From NCBI GenBank assembly GCA_000263395.1, contig AJXE01000018.1, positions 1 to 64,000 of the forward strand: a DNA stretch of 64,000 nt, in the 5' to 3' direction. The translations under genes and the position numbers were made by a program. The notes under the pieces were generated by a model, which saw only the letters and a program-made list of their open reading frames with translations, was not told the origin of the DNA and made no database searches. Below, in pieces: positions 14,512 through 24,666 of the stretch; the stretch's first letter is position 1, and each line of letters starts with the position of its first letter. The DNA comes from Stutzerimonas stutzeri TS44. GTDB taxonomy: Bacteria > Pseudomonadota > Gammaproteobacteria > Pseudomonadales > Pseudomonadaceae.

Positions 14512-16911
14512 ATGGCCCAGCCCACCCCCTGTTACCACTGCGGCCTGCCGGTTCCCGCCGGCAGCCACTACCAGGCGCTCGTGCTCGGTCAGATCCGACC
14601 GATGTGCTGTCCGGGCTGCCAGGCCGTGGCGGAAACCATCGTCAAGAGCGGCCTGGAGAGCTACTACCAGCACCGCAGCGACGCGGCGGTCAACCCGCAA
14701 GCCCTGCCCGAAGCGCTCAGCGACGAGCTGGCGCTGTACGATCGCCAGGACGTGCAACAACCCTTCGTCAAGCATGACGGCGAACTGGCCACTACCTCCC
14801 TGCTGATCGAAGGCATCAGTTGCGCCGCCTGCGGCTGGCTGATCGAGCGCCATCTCAAAGGCATCGACGGCGTGGCCGAGGCCAGTCTCAACCTGTCCAA
14901 TCACCGGCTGCAGGTACGCTGGAGCGATGCGCGACTGCCGCTCAGTGAGCTGCTGGCAGAACTGCGTCGCATCGGCTACGCCGCGCACCCCTATCGCCCC
15001 GATCAGGCCGCCGAACACCTGGCCAGGGAGAATCGCCGGGCCATGCGCCAGCTCGGCGCCGCCGGGTTGCTATGGATGCAGGTGATGATGGCGACGATGG
15101 CCACCTGGCCCGAATTCAATCTCGACCTGTCCGCCGGCATGGACAGCATCCTGCGCTGGACGGCGCTGCTGCTCACCACGCCGATCGTCTTCTACTGCTG
15201 CACCGACTTTTTCAAAGGGGCGCTACGCGACCTGCGCACCCGTCACCTGACGATGGATGTCTCTGTCTCGCTGGCCATCGGCGGCGCCTACGTCGCTGGC
15301 ATCTGGTCGACACTGACCGGCCAGGGCGAGCTGTATTTCGATGCGGTCGGCATGTTCGCCCTGTTCCTGCTCGCCGGCCGCTATCTGGAAAGACGCGCCC
15401 GCGAGCGAACCGCCGCGGCCACCGCGCAACTGGTCAATCTGCTGCCCGCCTCCTGTCTGAAGCTGGACGCAGCCGGTCACAGCAGCCGGATCCTGCTCAG
15501 CGAACTGCAGCTCGGGGATCGGGTACTGGTACAGCCTGGCGCGCTGATTCCGGCCGACGGCATGATCGCCAGCGGCCAGTCGAGCGTCGACGAATCGGTG
15601 CTGACCGGCGAATACCTGCCGCTGGCACGCGGCGTCGGCGACACGGTGACCGCCGGCACGCTGAATGTCGAAGGCCCGCTGACCATCGAAGTCCAGGCAC
15701 TGGGCGACGACACCCGCCTGTCGGCGATCGTCCGCCTGCTCGAACGCGCCCAGGCGGACAAGCCCAGACTGGCGGAACTGGCCGACCGTGTAGCGCAGTG
15801 GTTCCTGCTGATCGTGCTGGTAGTCGCCACGGTCGTGGGGCTGGTCTGGTGGCAGATCGACCCGGCGCGGGCATTCTGGATCGTCCTGGCGCTGCTCGTC
15901 GCGACCTGCCCTTGCGCGCTGTCGCTGGCGACGCCGACCGCCCTGACCACCGCGACTGGCACCCTGCACAAGCTCGGCCTGCTGCTGACCCGCGGCCATG
16001 TGCTGGAAGGCCTCAACCAGATCGACACGGTGATTTTCGACAAGACCGGCACCCTCACCGAAGGTCGCCTGACGCTTACCGCCGTGCATAGCCTCGGCGC
16101 ACTGGATGGCGATGCGTGTCTGGCACTGGCCGCCGCGCTGGAAAACCGCTCGGAGCATCCGATTGCGCGAGCGTTCGGACGCGCGCCACAGCCGGCGGAT
16201 ACGGTGGACAGCGTGCCCGGGTTGGGCCTGCAAGGTAGCGTGGGCGGTCGCAACCTGCGCATCGGCCAGCCGGCCTTCGTCGCCGCCGGCTACGGTGCCG
16301 CGGCGCCGACAATCCCGGGTAATCAGGGCCAATGGCTGCTGCTCGGCGACGAACAGGGGCCGCTGGCCTGGCTGGTGCTGGACGATCGCCTGTGCGAGGA
16401 CGCTCCCGCCCTGCTTGCCGCCTGCCGGCGCAAGGGCTGGAAGACCGTGTTGCTCTCCGGGGACAGCTCGCCGATGGTCGGACAGATCGCCGAACAGCTG
16501 GGCATCGATCAGGCCGAAGGCGGCCTGGCGCCAGCGGCCAAACTGGCACGTCTGCAGGAAATCCAGGCACAAGGACATCGCGTGCTGATGCTGGGCGATG
16601 GTGTCAACGATGTACCGATCCTGGCCGCCGCCGATATCAGTGTGGCGATGGGGTCGGCAACCGATCTGGCCAAAACCAGCGCCGACGCGGTTCTGCTGTC
16701 CAACCGTCTGCACAGCCTGGTCCAGGCCTTCGATGTTGCCCGCCGCAGTCGCCGCATCATCGTCGAGAACCTCGCTTGGGCCAGCCTCTACAACAGCCTC
16801 ATCCTGCCGTTCGCCGCGATTGGCTGGGTCACGCCGCTGTGGGCCGCGCTGGGCATGTCCGCCAGCTCGCTACTGGTGGTCCTGAATGCCCTGCGCCTGG
16901 CGCGCCATTAG
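14512..16911 (+). CDS. ccoI: copper-translocating P-type ATPase CcoI (FixI)
   Basis: 799-aa P1B-type ATPase that exports copper for insertion into cbb3 oxidase. The N-terminus carries a cysteine-rich module (CYHCGLPVP and CCPGCQAV, residues 5-45) and a heavy-metal-associated domain with [12 protein letters not shown] (about 103). The transport motif TCPCALS is at about 466, the phosphorylated Asp motif DKTGTLTEG at about 510, and the hinge [15 protein letters not shown] at about 695. Both the long N-terminus and the operon position separate it from detoxification CopA pumps. Confidence 0.95.
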   Translation: MAQPTPCYHCGLPVPAGSHYQALVLGQIRPMCCPGCQAVAETIVKSGLESYYQHRSDAAVNPQALPEALSDELALYDRQDVQQPFVKHDGELATTSLLIEGISCAACGWLIERHLKGIDGVAEASLNLSNHRLQVRWSDARLPLSELLAELRRIGYAAHPYRPDQAAEHLARENRRAMRQLGAAGLLWMQVMMATMATWPEFNLDLSAGMDSILRWTALLLTTPIVFYCCTDFFKGALRDLRTRHLTMDVSVSLAIGGAYVAGIWSTLTGQGELYFDAVGMFALFLLAGRYLERRARERTAAATAQLVNLLPASCLKLDAAGHSSRILLSELQLGDRVLVQPGALIPADGMIASGQSSVDESVLTGEYLPLARGVGDTVTAGTLNVEGPLTIEVQALGDDTRLSAIVRLLERAQADKPRLAELADRVAQWFLLIVLVVATVVGLVWWQIDPARAFWIVLALLVATCPCALSLATPTALTTATGTLHKLGLLLTRGHVLEGLNQIDTVIFDKTGTLTEGRLTLTAVHSLGALDGDACLALAAALENRSEHPIARAFGRAPQPADTVDSVPGLGLQGSVGGRNLRIGQPAFVAAGYGAAAPTIPGNQGQWLLLGDEQGPLAWLVLDDRLCEDAPALLAACRRKGWKTVLLSGDSSPMVGQIAEQLGIDQAEGGLAPAAKLARLQEIQAQGHRVLMLGDGVNDVPILAAADISVAMGSATDLAKTSADAVLLSNRLHSLVQAFDVARRSRRIIVENLAWASLYNSLILPFAAIGWVTPLWAALGMSASSLLVVLNALRLARH

Positions 16912-16973
16912 GACTGGACCTGCCACGCCCGGCTCCGCGACACTGAACTCTCCCTGGTAACCCGAGACTCGCC

Positions 16974-17186
16974 ATGGCTGCTCTATACATTCTGATTCCG
17001 GTTGCCGTAGTCCTGGTCGCTGCGGCGATCTGGATATTCTTCTGGGCGGTGGATAGCGGCCAGTACGATGACCTCGACGGCCCGGCGCACAGTATCCTTT
17101 TCGATGACGACGAAGCGCCAAAGGCGCCCTCGCAACAGAAGCCCCTGCCCCCGCAAGTGAACGAGGAGAAAGCCGACCGTGACTGA
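16974..17186 (+). CDS. ccoS: cbb3 oxidase maturation protein CcoS
   Basis: 70-aa single-pass protein with an N-terminal hydrophobic helix (ALYILIPVAVVLVAAAIWIF), FFWAVDSGQYDDLDGPA (the family hallmark) and a charged tail. CcoS is required for cofactor insertion into CcoN. It overlaps the next gene by 8 nt. Confidence 0.93.
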   Translation: MAALYILIPVAVVLVAAAIWIFFWAVDSGQYDDLDGPAHSILFDDDEAPKAPSQQKPLPPQVNEEKADRD

Positions 17187-17889
17187 GTTGGCACCGCTGC
17201 TGCTTTCGGCGCTGGTGCTCGGCCTGCTTGGCGGCGGGCACTGCCTGGGCATGTGCGGCGGACTGATGGGCGCGCTGACACTGGCGATTCCGCCCGAGCA
17301 GCGCGGCAAGCGGCTGCGCCTGCTGCTGGCCTACAACCTCGGCCGCATCCTGAGCTATGCCCTTGCAGGATTACTCATCGGGCTTGCCGGCTGGGCGGTG
17401 GCCAACAGCCCCGCGGCATTGGCGCTGCGCGTCGTCGCGGCGCTGCTGCTGATCGGCATGGGACTCTACCTGGCCGGCTGGTGGAGCGGCCTGACGCGGG
17501 TAGAAGCGCTGGGACGCGGCCTCTGGCGCCACATCCAGCCCTACGCCAGTCGCCTGATGCCGGTTACCAGCCTACCGCGCGCGCTGCTGCTCGGCGCGCT
17601 GTGGGGTTGGCTGCCGTGCGGTCTGGTCTACAGCACGTTGCTCTGGTCGGCCAGCCAGGGCGATGCACTCGACAGCGCGCTGCTGATGCTGGCATTCGGC
17701 GTCGGTACCTGGCCCGTACTGCTGGCCACCGGGCTGGCGGCCGAACGCCTGACGGCGCTGCTGCGCAGGCGCGGCATCCGCGTTATCGGCGGCGTGATGG
17801 TCATCCTGTTCGGCCTCTGGACCATGCCCGGCCCGCATCAGCAGTGGCTCATGGGACACGGCGGCGTCTCGGCGCATTCGGCGCACTGA
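17179..17889 (+). CDS. TauE/SafE-family membrane protein linked to cbb3 biogenesis
   Basis: 236-aa polytopic membrane protein (about six hydrophobic segments). It starts with LLSALVLGLLGGGHCLGMCG, carrying a CxxxC pair in the first helix, and has a later GALWGWLPCGLVYS. The family is annotated as sulfite exporter TauE/SafE or DsbD-like. Members in ccoGHIS operons are thought to act in metal or redox handling for oxidase assembly, but the substrate here is inferred only from the neighbours. It is translationally coupled to ccoS by overlap and convergent with nadE. Confidence 0.85.
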   Translation: MTELAPLLLSALVLGLLGGGHCLGMCGGLMGALTLAIPPEQRGKRLRLLLAYNLGRILSYALAGLLIGLAGWAVANSPAALALRVVAALLLIGMGLYLAGWWSGLTRVEALGRGLWRHIQPYASRLMPVTSLPRALLLGALWGWLPCGLVYSTLLWSASQGDALDSALLMLAFGVGTWPVLLATGLAAERLTALLRRRGIRVIGGVMVILFGLWTMPGPHQQWLMGHGGVSAHSAH

Positions 17890-17918
17890 GTGCACCACGC
17901 CTGGCACGCGCCGCCTCG

Positions 17919-18746
17919 TCAAGGCTCCTTTGGCATCTGCCGCTTGTGCGCCGTCTTGTCGAAGGTTTCGACAATGATGCGCGCGGCCTCTGCCGACACC
18001 GGCTGGCCGAGCAGGAAGGCATCGATGTCGCGATAGGCGACACCATGCGCCTCCTCGTCCGGCCGCCCCGGCATCAGCTCCTCCAGATCAGCGGTCGGCA
18101 CCTTGTGTACCAGTTGCTCGGGCGCACCAAGGGCTGCCGCCAACTGACGCACCTGCCCTTTCACCAGGCCGGCCAGCGGCGTGAGATCGCACGCGCCATC
18201 GCCGAACTTGGTGTAGAACCCCATCACCGCCTCGGCCGCATGGTCGGTGCCGATCACCAGGCCCTGGCGCGCATTGGCGATGGTGTATTGCGCCACCATG
18301 CGCATCCGCGCCTTGGTGTTGCCGAGCACGAAGTCGCGCTTGCCGGCCGGCAGCGGCACCAGCGCCTCGGTGGCCTGGACTAGCCCTAGCACTGCGGCGG
18401 CGATGTTCACCGTGTGGCATTCATCGGGGCGAATGATGTCGATCGCCAGTTGTGCCTCGTGCTCGTCGTGCTGCGCCTGGTAGGGCAGACGCACCGCGAT
18501 GAAACGGTAGTCATCGCCCTCGCCCGCCGCACGCAGCCCTTCCACCGCACGCTGTGCGAGCAGGCCGGCAGTGGTCGAGTCGACTCCGCCGCTGATGCCA
18601 AGCACCAGCGTCTTCATTCCCGACTCATGCAGACAGTTCTGGATGAAGCGGACCCTGCGCTCGATCTGCGCCTGGATCGCGGCGTCCCCGTCAAAGGGCG
18701 GCTGGACTCCGAGCGCGGCGGCGATTTCGGCTTGGCGACTGTGCAT
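17919..18746 (-). CDS. nadE: ammonia-dependent NAD+ synthetase
   Basis: 275-aa enzyme making NAD from deamido-NAD, ATP and ammonia, the same length as E. coli NadE. The ATP-pyrophosphatase P-loop [13 protein letters not shown] is near residue 46, and [19 protein letters not shown] is the conserved acceptor region. No glutaminase domain is present. The start at 18746 is chosen for its AGGAGA ribosome site; the longer frame to 18956 has no family match. It is divergent from hemN across a region holding an Anr box. Confidence 0.95.
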   Translation of the reverse strand: MHSRQAEIAAALGVQPPFDGDAAIQAQIERRVRFIQNCLHESGMKTLVLGISGGVDSTTAGLLAQRAVEGLRAAGEGDDYRFIAVRLPYQAQHDEHEAQLAIDIIRPDECHTVNIAAAVLGLVQATEALVPLPAGKRDFVLGNTKARMRMVAQYTIANARQGLVIGTDHAAEAVMGFYTKFGDGACDLTPLAGLVKGQVRQLAAALGAPEQLVHKVPTADLEELMPGRPDEEAHGVAYRDIDAFLLGQPVSAEAARIIVETFDKTAHKRQMPKEP

Positions 18747-18869
18747 GTTTTCTCCTGGCCTGAGGCGCAAATGAACATGGAGGGTTGGGTAGTCATCCGA
18801 CCACGATCGGCCGAGATTTCTCTGGTTCGCACCGCTGATCTGGATGGCGCGGCTAGCGTCAGGGCTAGT

Positions 18870-18883
18870 TTGATACAGGTCAA
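18870..18883 (+). promoter_or_regulatory. Anr (FNR-type) box upstream of hemN
   Basis: TTGAT-ACAG-GTCAA is an exact match to the Pseudomonas Anr consensus TTGAT-N4-GTCAA, 60 nt before the hemN start. hemN is a known Anr target in pseudomonads. Confidence 0.75.
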
Positions 18884-18942
18884 GTCGATTGACAGGCCCC
18901 CCCCCTAGAATCCGGCCACCGCTGCCAGAACCGGGAAGCCAC

Positions 18943-20325
18943 ATGCTCAATTCCATTCGTTGGGATACCGACCTGATCCGTCGTTACGATCAGGCAGGGC
19001 CGCGCTATACCTCCTATCCAACGGCGGTACAGTTCAACGGTGGTATCGGCTCGTTCGATCTGTTGCATGCGCTGCGCAGCAGCCGCCACGCCGCGTGCCC
19101 GCTCTCGCTCTATGTCCACCTGCCGTTCTGCGCCAACGTCTGCTACTACTGCGCCTGCAACAAGGTCATCACCAAGGACCACGGCCGCGTGTTGCCCTAT
19201 CTGGAGCGGCTCGAGAAAGAAATCGAGTTGGTAGCACGCCACGTCGGACCGAATCAGGTAGTGGAGCAACTGCACTTCGGCGGCGGTACGCCGACATTTC
19301 TCAGCCATGACGAACTGCGCCGCCTGATGGCGCACCTGCGCAAGCACTTCAATCTGCAGGATGACGATCATGGCGATTTCAGCATCGAAATCGATCCGAG
19401 GGAGGCCGACTGGTCCACGATGGGACTGCTGCGCGAGCTGGGCTTCAACCGGATCAGCATCGGCGTCCAGGATCTGGATCCGGATGTCCAGCGTGCCGTC
19501 AACCGCATGCAGAGGCTGGAGCAGACCAGCACCCTCATCGAAGCGGCACACACCCTGCAATTCCATTCGGTGAACATCGACCTGATCTACGGCCTGCCGC
19601 TGCAGACGCCCGAACGCTTCGCCAAAACGGTGGATGCCGTCATTGCATTGCAACCGGATCGACTGTCGCTGTTCAACTACGCCCATCTGCCGGAACGCTT
19701 CATGCCGCAGCGGCGAATCGCCGCAGCCGACCTGCCGCCGCCCGCCGACAAACTCGCCATGCTCCAGCACAGCATCGAGCAACTGACAGATGCCGGCTAT
19801 CGCCACATCGGCATGGATCACTTCGCGCTACCCGACGACGACCTGGCGATGGCTCAGGAAGACGGCACGCTGCAGCGCAACTTCCAGGGCTACACCACTC
19901 ACGGTCATTGCGACCTCATCGGCCTGGGCGTCTCGGCAATCAGCCAGGTCGGCGACCTCTACAGCCAGAACAGCAGCGACATCACGGTCTATCAGCACAG
20001 CCTCGACCAGGACCAGTTGCCCACCGTGCGCGGCTTGCGCTGCAGCGAGGATGACCGAATCCGGCGGGCAGTGATCCAGAAACTGATCTGTGATTACGAG
20101 CTGAGCTTCGCCACCATCGAGCAGACCTTCGCCATTGATTTCAAGAGCTATTTCCGCGCTGTCTGGCCGCAAATCGAGCAGATGGCCGCCGATGGCCTGG
20201 TCGAGCTGAACGAGCATCATCTGATCGTTCAGCCCGCGGGACGGCTGCTGGTCCGAGCGATATGCATGCTGTTCGATCACTACCTCACCGATACTGCAGA
20301 CCAGCGGTATTCGCGCATCATCTAG
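18943..20325 (+). CDS. hemN: oxygen-independent coproporphyrinogen III dehydrogenase
   Basis: 460-aa radical SAM enzyme for haem synthesis under low oxygen. The cluster motif [11 protein letters not shown] (CxxxCxxC) and the GGGTPTFL motif are visible in the N-terminal half, and the HemN C-terminal domain is present. The start MLNSIRW at 18943 matches the family N-terminus; an 18-codon upstream extension is unlikely. It is followed by anr, its probable activator. Confidence 0.96.
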   Translation: MLNSIRWDTDLIRRYDQAGPRYTSYPTAVQFNGGIGSFDLLHALRSSRHAACPLSLYVHLPFCANVCYYCACNKVITKDHGRVLPYLERLEKEIELVARHVGPNQVVEQLHFGGGTPTFLSHDELRRLMAHLRKHFNLQDDDHGDFSIEIDPREADWSTMGLLRELGFNRISIGVQDLDPDVQRAVNRMQRLEQTSTLIEAAHTLQFHSVNIDLIYGLPLQTPERFAKTVDAVIALQPDRLSLFNYAHLPERFMPQRRIAAADLPPPADKLAMLQHSIEQLTDAGYRHIGMDHFALPDDDLAMAQEDGTLQRNFQGYTTHGHCDLIGLGVSAISQVGDLYSQNSSDITVYQHSLDQDQLPTVRGLRCSEDDRIRRAVIQKLICDYELSFATIEQTFAIDFKSYFRAVWPQIEQMAADGLVELNEHHLIVQPAGRLLVRAICMLFDHYLTDTADQRYSRII

Positions 20326-20431
20326 CCAACTGAAAAAGTTCCATCTTGTCGCATGCAACCTCGGGCCGATTGGATATTGCCGCCCGCTGGGGTAACCTTG
20401 CCTGCTATACACAGGCTCTCTGGAACCCCCC

Positions 20432-21169
20432 ATGCCCGAGTCGATCAAGCTCCGTGCGCAGCGCCAAGCCCATTGCAAGGATTGCAGCCTTTCCGGTCTC
20501 TGTTTGCCGCTGTCCTTGAACATGCAGGACATGGACGCGCTCGATGACATCGTCAAGCGCGGACGCCCGCTGAAGAAAGGCGAAACCCTGTTCCGTCAAG
20601 GGGATGCCTTCAATTCGATATTCGCGGTGCGCTCCGGTGCACTGCGCACGTTCAGCGTCACCGACAGCGGCGAGGAGCAGATCACCGGTTTCCACCTGCC
20701 GAGCGAGATGGTCGGACTTTCCGGCATGGATACTGAAAGCTACCCGGTCTCGGCACAGGCGCTGGAAACCACCTCGGTTTGCGAGATTCCCTTCGAGCGG
20801 CTCGACGAATTGAGCGTGCTGCTGCCGCAACTGCGTCGCCAGCTCATGCGCATCATGAGCCGCGAGATTCGCGACGATCAGCAGATGATGCTGCTGCTGT
20901 CGAAGAAAACCGCCGACGAGCGCATTGCGACCTTCCTGATCAACCTGTCGGCGCGCTTCAGCGCCCGCGGCTTCTCGGCCAACCAGTTCCGCCTGCCCAT
21001 GTCACGCAACGAAATCGGCAACTATCTGGGCCTGGCGGTCGAGACGGTTTCGCGCGTCTTCACTCGTTTCCAGCAGAACGGCCTGCTCGAGGCCGAAGGC
21101 AAGGAAGTTCGCATTCTCGACTCCATCGGCCTGTGCGCCCTGGCTGGCGGCAGCATGGACGCTCAGTAA
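20432..21169 (+). CDS. anr: anaerobic transcriptional regulator Anr (FNR family)
   Basis: 245-aa oxygen-sensing activator. The N-terminal cysteine motif [14 protein letters not shown] plus a later Cys (TTSVCEIPF) provide the four ligands of the oxygen-labile [4Fe-4S] cluster. A cyclic-nucleotide-type beta barrel and dimer helix follow, and the recognition helix lies in [16 protein letters not shown], whose ETVSR matches the FNR specificity E..SR. It should act on the boxes at 5745 and 18870. Confidence 0.96.
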   Translation: MPESIKLRAQRQAHCKDCSLSGLCLPLSLNMQDMDALDDIVKRGRPLKKGETLFRQGDAFNSIFAVRSGALRTFSVTDSGEEQITGFHLPSEMVGLSGMDTESYPVSAQALETTSVCEIPFERLDELSVLLPQLRRQLMRIMSREIRDDQQMMLLLSKKTADERIATFLINLSARFSARGFSANQFRLPMSRNEIGNYLGLAVETVSRVFTRFQQNGLLEAEGKEVRILDSIGLCALAGGSMDAQ

Positions 21170-21186
21170 ACCGCAAGGGGGCACGC

Positions 21187-21735
21187 ATGATCTTCGATGA
21201 ATTCAGCATCAAGACCCTGATCCGCCCCGTACCGGACTTCCCTCGTCCCGGCGTGATCTTTCGCGACATCACGCCGCTGCTGCAGTCGCCCAAAGCCTTG
21301 CGCATGGTCGCCGACAGCCTGATCCAACGCTATGTGGAGGCGGATTTCAGCCATATCGGCGCGCTGGATGCGCGTGGCTTCCTGCTCGGCTCGATCCTCG
21401 CCTACGAACTGAACAAGCCGCTGGTGCTGTTTCGCAAGCAGGGCAAGCTGCCTGCGGACGTCCTGTCGCAGTCCTACTGCACGGAATACGGCGAAGCGCA
21501 GCTGGAAATCCATGCCGATAGCCTGTGCGAAGGTGATTCGGTCGTACTTTTCGATGACCTGATCGCAACCGGTGGCACGCTGATTGCCGCCGCGCAGCTC
21601 GTTCGCCGCATGCGTGCCACCGTCCACGAAGCGGCCGCAATCATCGACCTGCCGGAGCTTGGCGGCTCGCGTAAGCTGCAGGACATGGACATTCCCACCT
21701 TCACGCTCACGGCCTTCTCGCTCGGTGATCGCTGA
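21187..21735 (+). CDS. apt: adenine phosphoribosyltransferase
   Basis: 182-aa purine salvage enzyme converting adenine and PRPP to AMP. The PRPP-binding motif [14 protein letters not shown] and the family start [20 protein letters not shown] are clear. The start is at 21187 after AAGGGGG. It lies 17 nt after anr, so it is probably cotranscribed. Confidence 0.95.
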   Translation: MIFDEFSIKTLIRPVPDFPRPGVIFRDITPLLQSPKALRMVADSLIQRYVEADFSHIGALDARGFLLGSILAYELNKPLVLFRKQGKLPADVLSQSYCTEYGEAQLEIHADSLCEGDSVVLFDDLIATGGTLIAAAQLVRRMRATVHEAAAIIDLPELGGSRKLQDMDIPTFTLTAFSLGDR

Positions 21736-21747
21736 GCAAGAGCATCG

Positions 21748-22359
21748 ATGATGGCGTCCATGCGCGCACTACGCGGCTTCCTGTTCGTTCTGCTGGCGAT
21801 GACCACGACGACCCATGCACTGGACCGCAATGTCCTGCTGGACGAGGCCAATCTGCTGTTGCTGCCGCGCGCGCGAGCAATACCGGTGCTGCAACTGGTC
21901 GATCAGGATGGCCAATCGTTCGATACCCGCAACCTGCGTGACCGCTGGCACCTGCTGTTCCTCGGCTTCACCGCCTGCCCTGACATCTGCCCGACCACGC
22001 TCAGCGACCTGCGCCGCCTGCTCGGCCGCCTGCAGCCCGAGGTACGTGAACGCATTCAAGTGGTACTCGTCAGCGTGGATCCGGCACGCGATACGCCGCA
22101 ACGCCTGAAGCAGTATCTCGACTACTACCGCGCAGGATTCAAGGGACTGACCGGCGAGCTGCCCGAGCTGACGAGGCTGTCCAAGGCACTCGGCCTGCCC
22201 TTCGTGCCTGCGAACGAAACAGGCGGCGAGTACAGCGTAAGTCACAGCGGCAACATCGCACTCGTTGCACCGGACGGCAGCCTGCGCGGGCATGTGCGTG
22301 CGCCGCTCAAGCTCGAAGGCCTGGCAGAAGCGCTACCGGCGCTGGTGAAGAGCCGGTAA
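21748..22359 (+). CDS. SCO1/SenC-family copper chaperone
   Basis: 203-aa exported or membrane-tethered thioredoxin-fold protein. It has an N-terminal hydrophobic signal (about residues 5-24), the copper-binding CxxxC in GFTACPDICPTTL, and a downstream conserved His in the VSHSGNIALV region. SCO proteins deliver copper to cytochrome oxidases, which fits the neighbouring cbb3 genes. An alternative start exists at M5. It is convergent with the 22369 gene. Confidence 0.9.
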   Translation: MMASMRALRGFLFVLLAMTTTTHALDRNVLLDEANLLLLPRARAIPVLQLVDQDGQSFDTRNLRDRWHLLFLGFTACPDICPTTLSDLRRLLGRLQPEVRERIQVVLVSVDPARDTPQRLKQYLDYYRAGFKGLTGELPELTRLSKALGLPFVPANETGGEYSVSHSGNIALVAPDGSLRGHVRAPLKLEGLAEALPALVKSR

Positions 22360-22368
22360 CGCTGGTCA

Positions 22369-23043
22369 TCAGTGGCAATCCAGCGTGTCGGCCAGGACAT
22401 AGGCCTGAAAGGCGACGTCGTCGATGGCCTGCTGGACCAGTGCCTGCAATCGGCCATTGGCTCGCCATTGCTGGTGCAGCGCGGTGATCTGCGCCTGCTG
22501 CGCCGGCGTCCTCGCCTCTACCCATAGCTGCGTTTCGGCATCCGCCAGGCGTGGCAGGAGGCGGTTGAAGCGGCGCCATTCGGGCAGCTCGGCAAGATTC
22601 TCCAGCAGGCGCACATCCTCCACGACAACGCGGCATTCACCCAGCTTCAGGCCGATCAGCGCCTCGGCCGAGCTGGGATAGGCGCGCGGGATGGCGCCAA
22701 AGCGTGCTGCCACGATCGCCGCCTGCGGATTGCCAGCCGCCACGCAGAACGCTTCGCCGCGCAGCTGCGCCCATTCGCGCGGACCATCGGTGGTGGCGCC
22801 GAGCGCAGCGATTTCCGTCCGGTAGTAGAGCGAACCAGCCCCGGTCGCACCGACGCGCAGATCATCGACGGCAGATTGCAACGCTCCGGCCAGCGCCGCA
22901 GCGATTGCGCTGTCGAGGCTGCTCCAGGCATCGCTCGACAGCGCACGGTAGACTTCGACCGGCGCCGTCGGCTGCGACTCGCTCAGCGCCAGACCTGGCA
23001 GGCACAGGGCCGCCAGCAGAGCGATGCGCGAGAACGCAGTCAC
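22369..23043 (-). CDS. periplasmic transporter-associated protein, uncharacterised
   Basis: 224-aa protein with a clear signal peptide (SRIALLAALCLPGLALS) and no motif I can assign with certainty. It has a GTG start behind GAGGAGG. It is the last gene of the ABC importer operon, starting 12 nt after the permease. It resembles small periplasmic solute-binding-like (SBP_bac_3) proteins in general layout only. Three Cys are present (GEAFCVA, GECRV and the penultimate DCH). It may be an accessory binding protein for the importer, which is inference from position. Confidence 0.6.
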   Translation of the reverse strand: MTAFSRIALLAALCLPGLALSESQPTAPVEVYRALSSDAWSSLDSAIAAALAGALQSAVDDLRVGATGAGSLYYRTEIAALGATTDGPREWAQLRGEAFCVAAGNPQAAIVAARFGAIPRAYPSSAEALIGLKLGECRVVVEDVRLLENLAELPEWRRFNRLLPRLADAETQLWVEARTPAQQAQITALHQQWRANGRLQALVQQAIDDVAFQAYVLADTLDCH

Positions 23044-23054
23044 AGGCAGCCTCC

Positions 23055-23828
23055 TCAGACGTACTGGTAGCGCAGCATGCGCTGCTTGAACTTCTCCAGC
23101 ACCACCTGATCGATCAGCGTCGCCAGGATGGCGATCACCAGGATGTTCATCATCACCCCGACCATGTCGGCGATCTCGCCGGAATAGGCCAGCGAGCGAC
23201 CGAGCCCCTGGCCGAAACCGATCAGCATCTCGGCGGAAATCAGCGCGCGCCAGGCGTTGCCGAACGCCAGCTGGGCGCCGGTGATCAGCTCCGGCATCAC
23301 CGCCGGCAGGTACACCCGACGCAGCAGCTGCCAGCGCGAAGCCCCCATCACGCGGGCGGCGGAGACATGCACCGGCTGAACGCTCTCGGTGGCATTCATC
23401 ACCGACAGCGCCATCGGGAAGAACGCCGCCAAGGCCACCACCACGATGATCGGCAGATTGCCGAAGCCCATGACGATGAGGAACAGCGGCACCCAGGCAA
23501 TCGACGGGATCGACTGCAGGATGACGATGGCCGAGCGCAGGATCTCGCGGAAGAAGAACAGCACCCCACCCACCAGGCCGAAGCCAATGCCGAACAGCAG
23601 CGCGAAGCTATAACCGCTACCGAGGCGGCTCATGCTGCCGTACAGCCCCTCGCGGAATTCAGGCTCCTGCACCGCACTGACCAACCGCTCGAACACCGTA
23701 GGTATTCCCGGCATCAGGAACGCCGGCAGGCTCCAGGCCGCGACCTGCCAGATCAACAGGATGAACAGGATCGCCAATACCACGGCGAGATATTTCTTTA
23801 CTCCGGTCAAACGACGTCCCTGGCTCAT
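23055..23828 (-). CDS. ABC transporter permease (SsuC/TauC/NrtB type)
   Basis: 257-aa inner-membrane permease with about six hydrophobic segments and the ABC-coupling EAA-like loop (SAARVMGASRWQLLRRVYLP). The start at 23828 overlaps the stop of the ATPase gene by four bases (ATGA), indicating coupling. It forms an importer with the adjacent ATPase and binding protein; likely substrates are small organics such as sulfonates, taurine or pyrimidine-like compounds, not decidable from sequence alone. Confidence 0.88.
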   Translation of the reverse strand: MSQGRRLTGVKKYLAVVLAILFILLIWQVAAWSLPAFLMPGIPTVFERLVSAVQEPEFREGLYGSMSRLGSGYSFALLFGIGFGLVGGVLFFFREILRSAIVILQSIPSIAWVPLFLIVMGFGNLPIIVVVALAAFFPMALSVMNATESVQPVHVSAARVMGASRWQLLRRVYLPAVMPELITGAQLAFGNAWRALISAEMLIGFGQGLGRSLAYSGEIADMVGVMMNILVIAILATLIDQVVLEKFKQRMLRYQYV

Positions 23829-24571
23829 GCGTGTTCGACCTCCGTCTTGATACCCAGCAACCGCAGAATCTCCCGGCGCTCGGCGGCGAATTCGGAAAGA
23901 TCGTGACTCTTCTCGCAATGGGTGAAGTTGAAGGTCTTCAGCACACGGGCCGGACGTGCACTGAACACCAGCACATGGTCGGCCAGATAAAGCGCCTCAT
24001 CGACATCATGAGTCACCAGCAGCACGGTCGGCTGATGCTCCTCGATCAGTTCGCGCAGGACATCCTGCAGAGCCATGCGGGTCAGCGCGTCGAGCGCGCC
24101 GAAGGGTTCGTCCAGTAGCAGCACCTCGGGCTTGGCGATGAATGCCCGTGCCAGGGCGGTACGCTGGCGCATGCCGCCCGACACCTGGTGAGGGTAATAA
24201 TGCTCAAAGCCCTTGAGGTTGACGCGTGCCAACCAGGCCGCAGCCTGCTCGAATGCGTTGTCCTTGGCGACGCCCTGCAGTTCCAGCGCCATCGCCACGT
24301 TTGCCTGCAGGCTGAGCCAGGGGTACAGCGCATGCTCCTGGAAAACCAGGGTACGTTGCGGGCTCGGCCCGGTGATCGGTCGACCGTCAGCCAGCACCCG
24401 TCCCGCGCTGGGCTTTTCCAGTCCGGCCACCAGATGCAACAGGGTCGATTTGCCACAACCCGACGGACCGACCAGTGCCACCAGCTCGCCCTGGGCGAAC
24501 TCGCCGCTGAAGCCCTTGATGACCTCCAACTGGCCAAAGCGTTTGTCTACTTCTTCAAACCTGAGCTGCAT
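23825..24571 (-). CDS. ABC transporter ATP-binding protein (SsuB/TauB/NrtD type)
   Basis: 248-aa nucleotide-binding subunit. Walker A GPSGCGKST, signature QVSGGMRQR, Walker B VLLLDEPFGALD and the switch-His region LLVTHDVDEAL are all present. The start MQLRFEEV at 24571 is chosen because the two codons upstream (GTG TTT) give no better ribosome site. It is the middle gene of the importer operon, downstream of the binding protein. Confidence 0.92.
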   Translation of the reverse strand: MQLRFEEVDKRFGQLEVIKGFSGEFAQGELVALVGPSGCGKSTLLHLVAGLEKPSAGRVLADGRPITGPSPQRTLVFQEHALYPWLSLQANVAMALELQGVAKDNAFEQAAAWLARVNLKGFEHYYPHQVSGGMRQRTALARAFIAKPEVLLLDEPFGALDALTRMALQDVLRELIEEHQPTVLLVTHDVDEALYLADHVLVFSARPARVLKTFNFTHCEKSHDLSEFAAERREILRLLGIKTEVEHA

Positions 24572-24666
24572 AAACACTCTTGAACAGAAAACGGCCCGCC
24601 AAAACGAGCCAGAACGAACGGGACCGGCCGCATGCCGGGCTGGTCCCTGCGTAGATTGATTGCGGA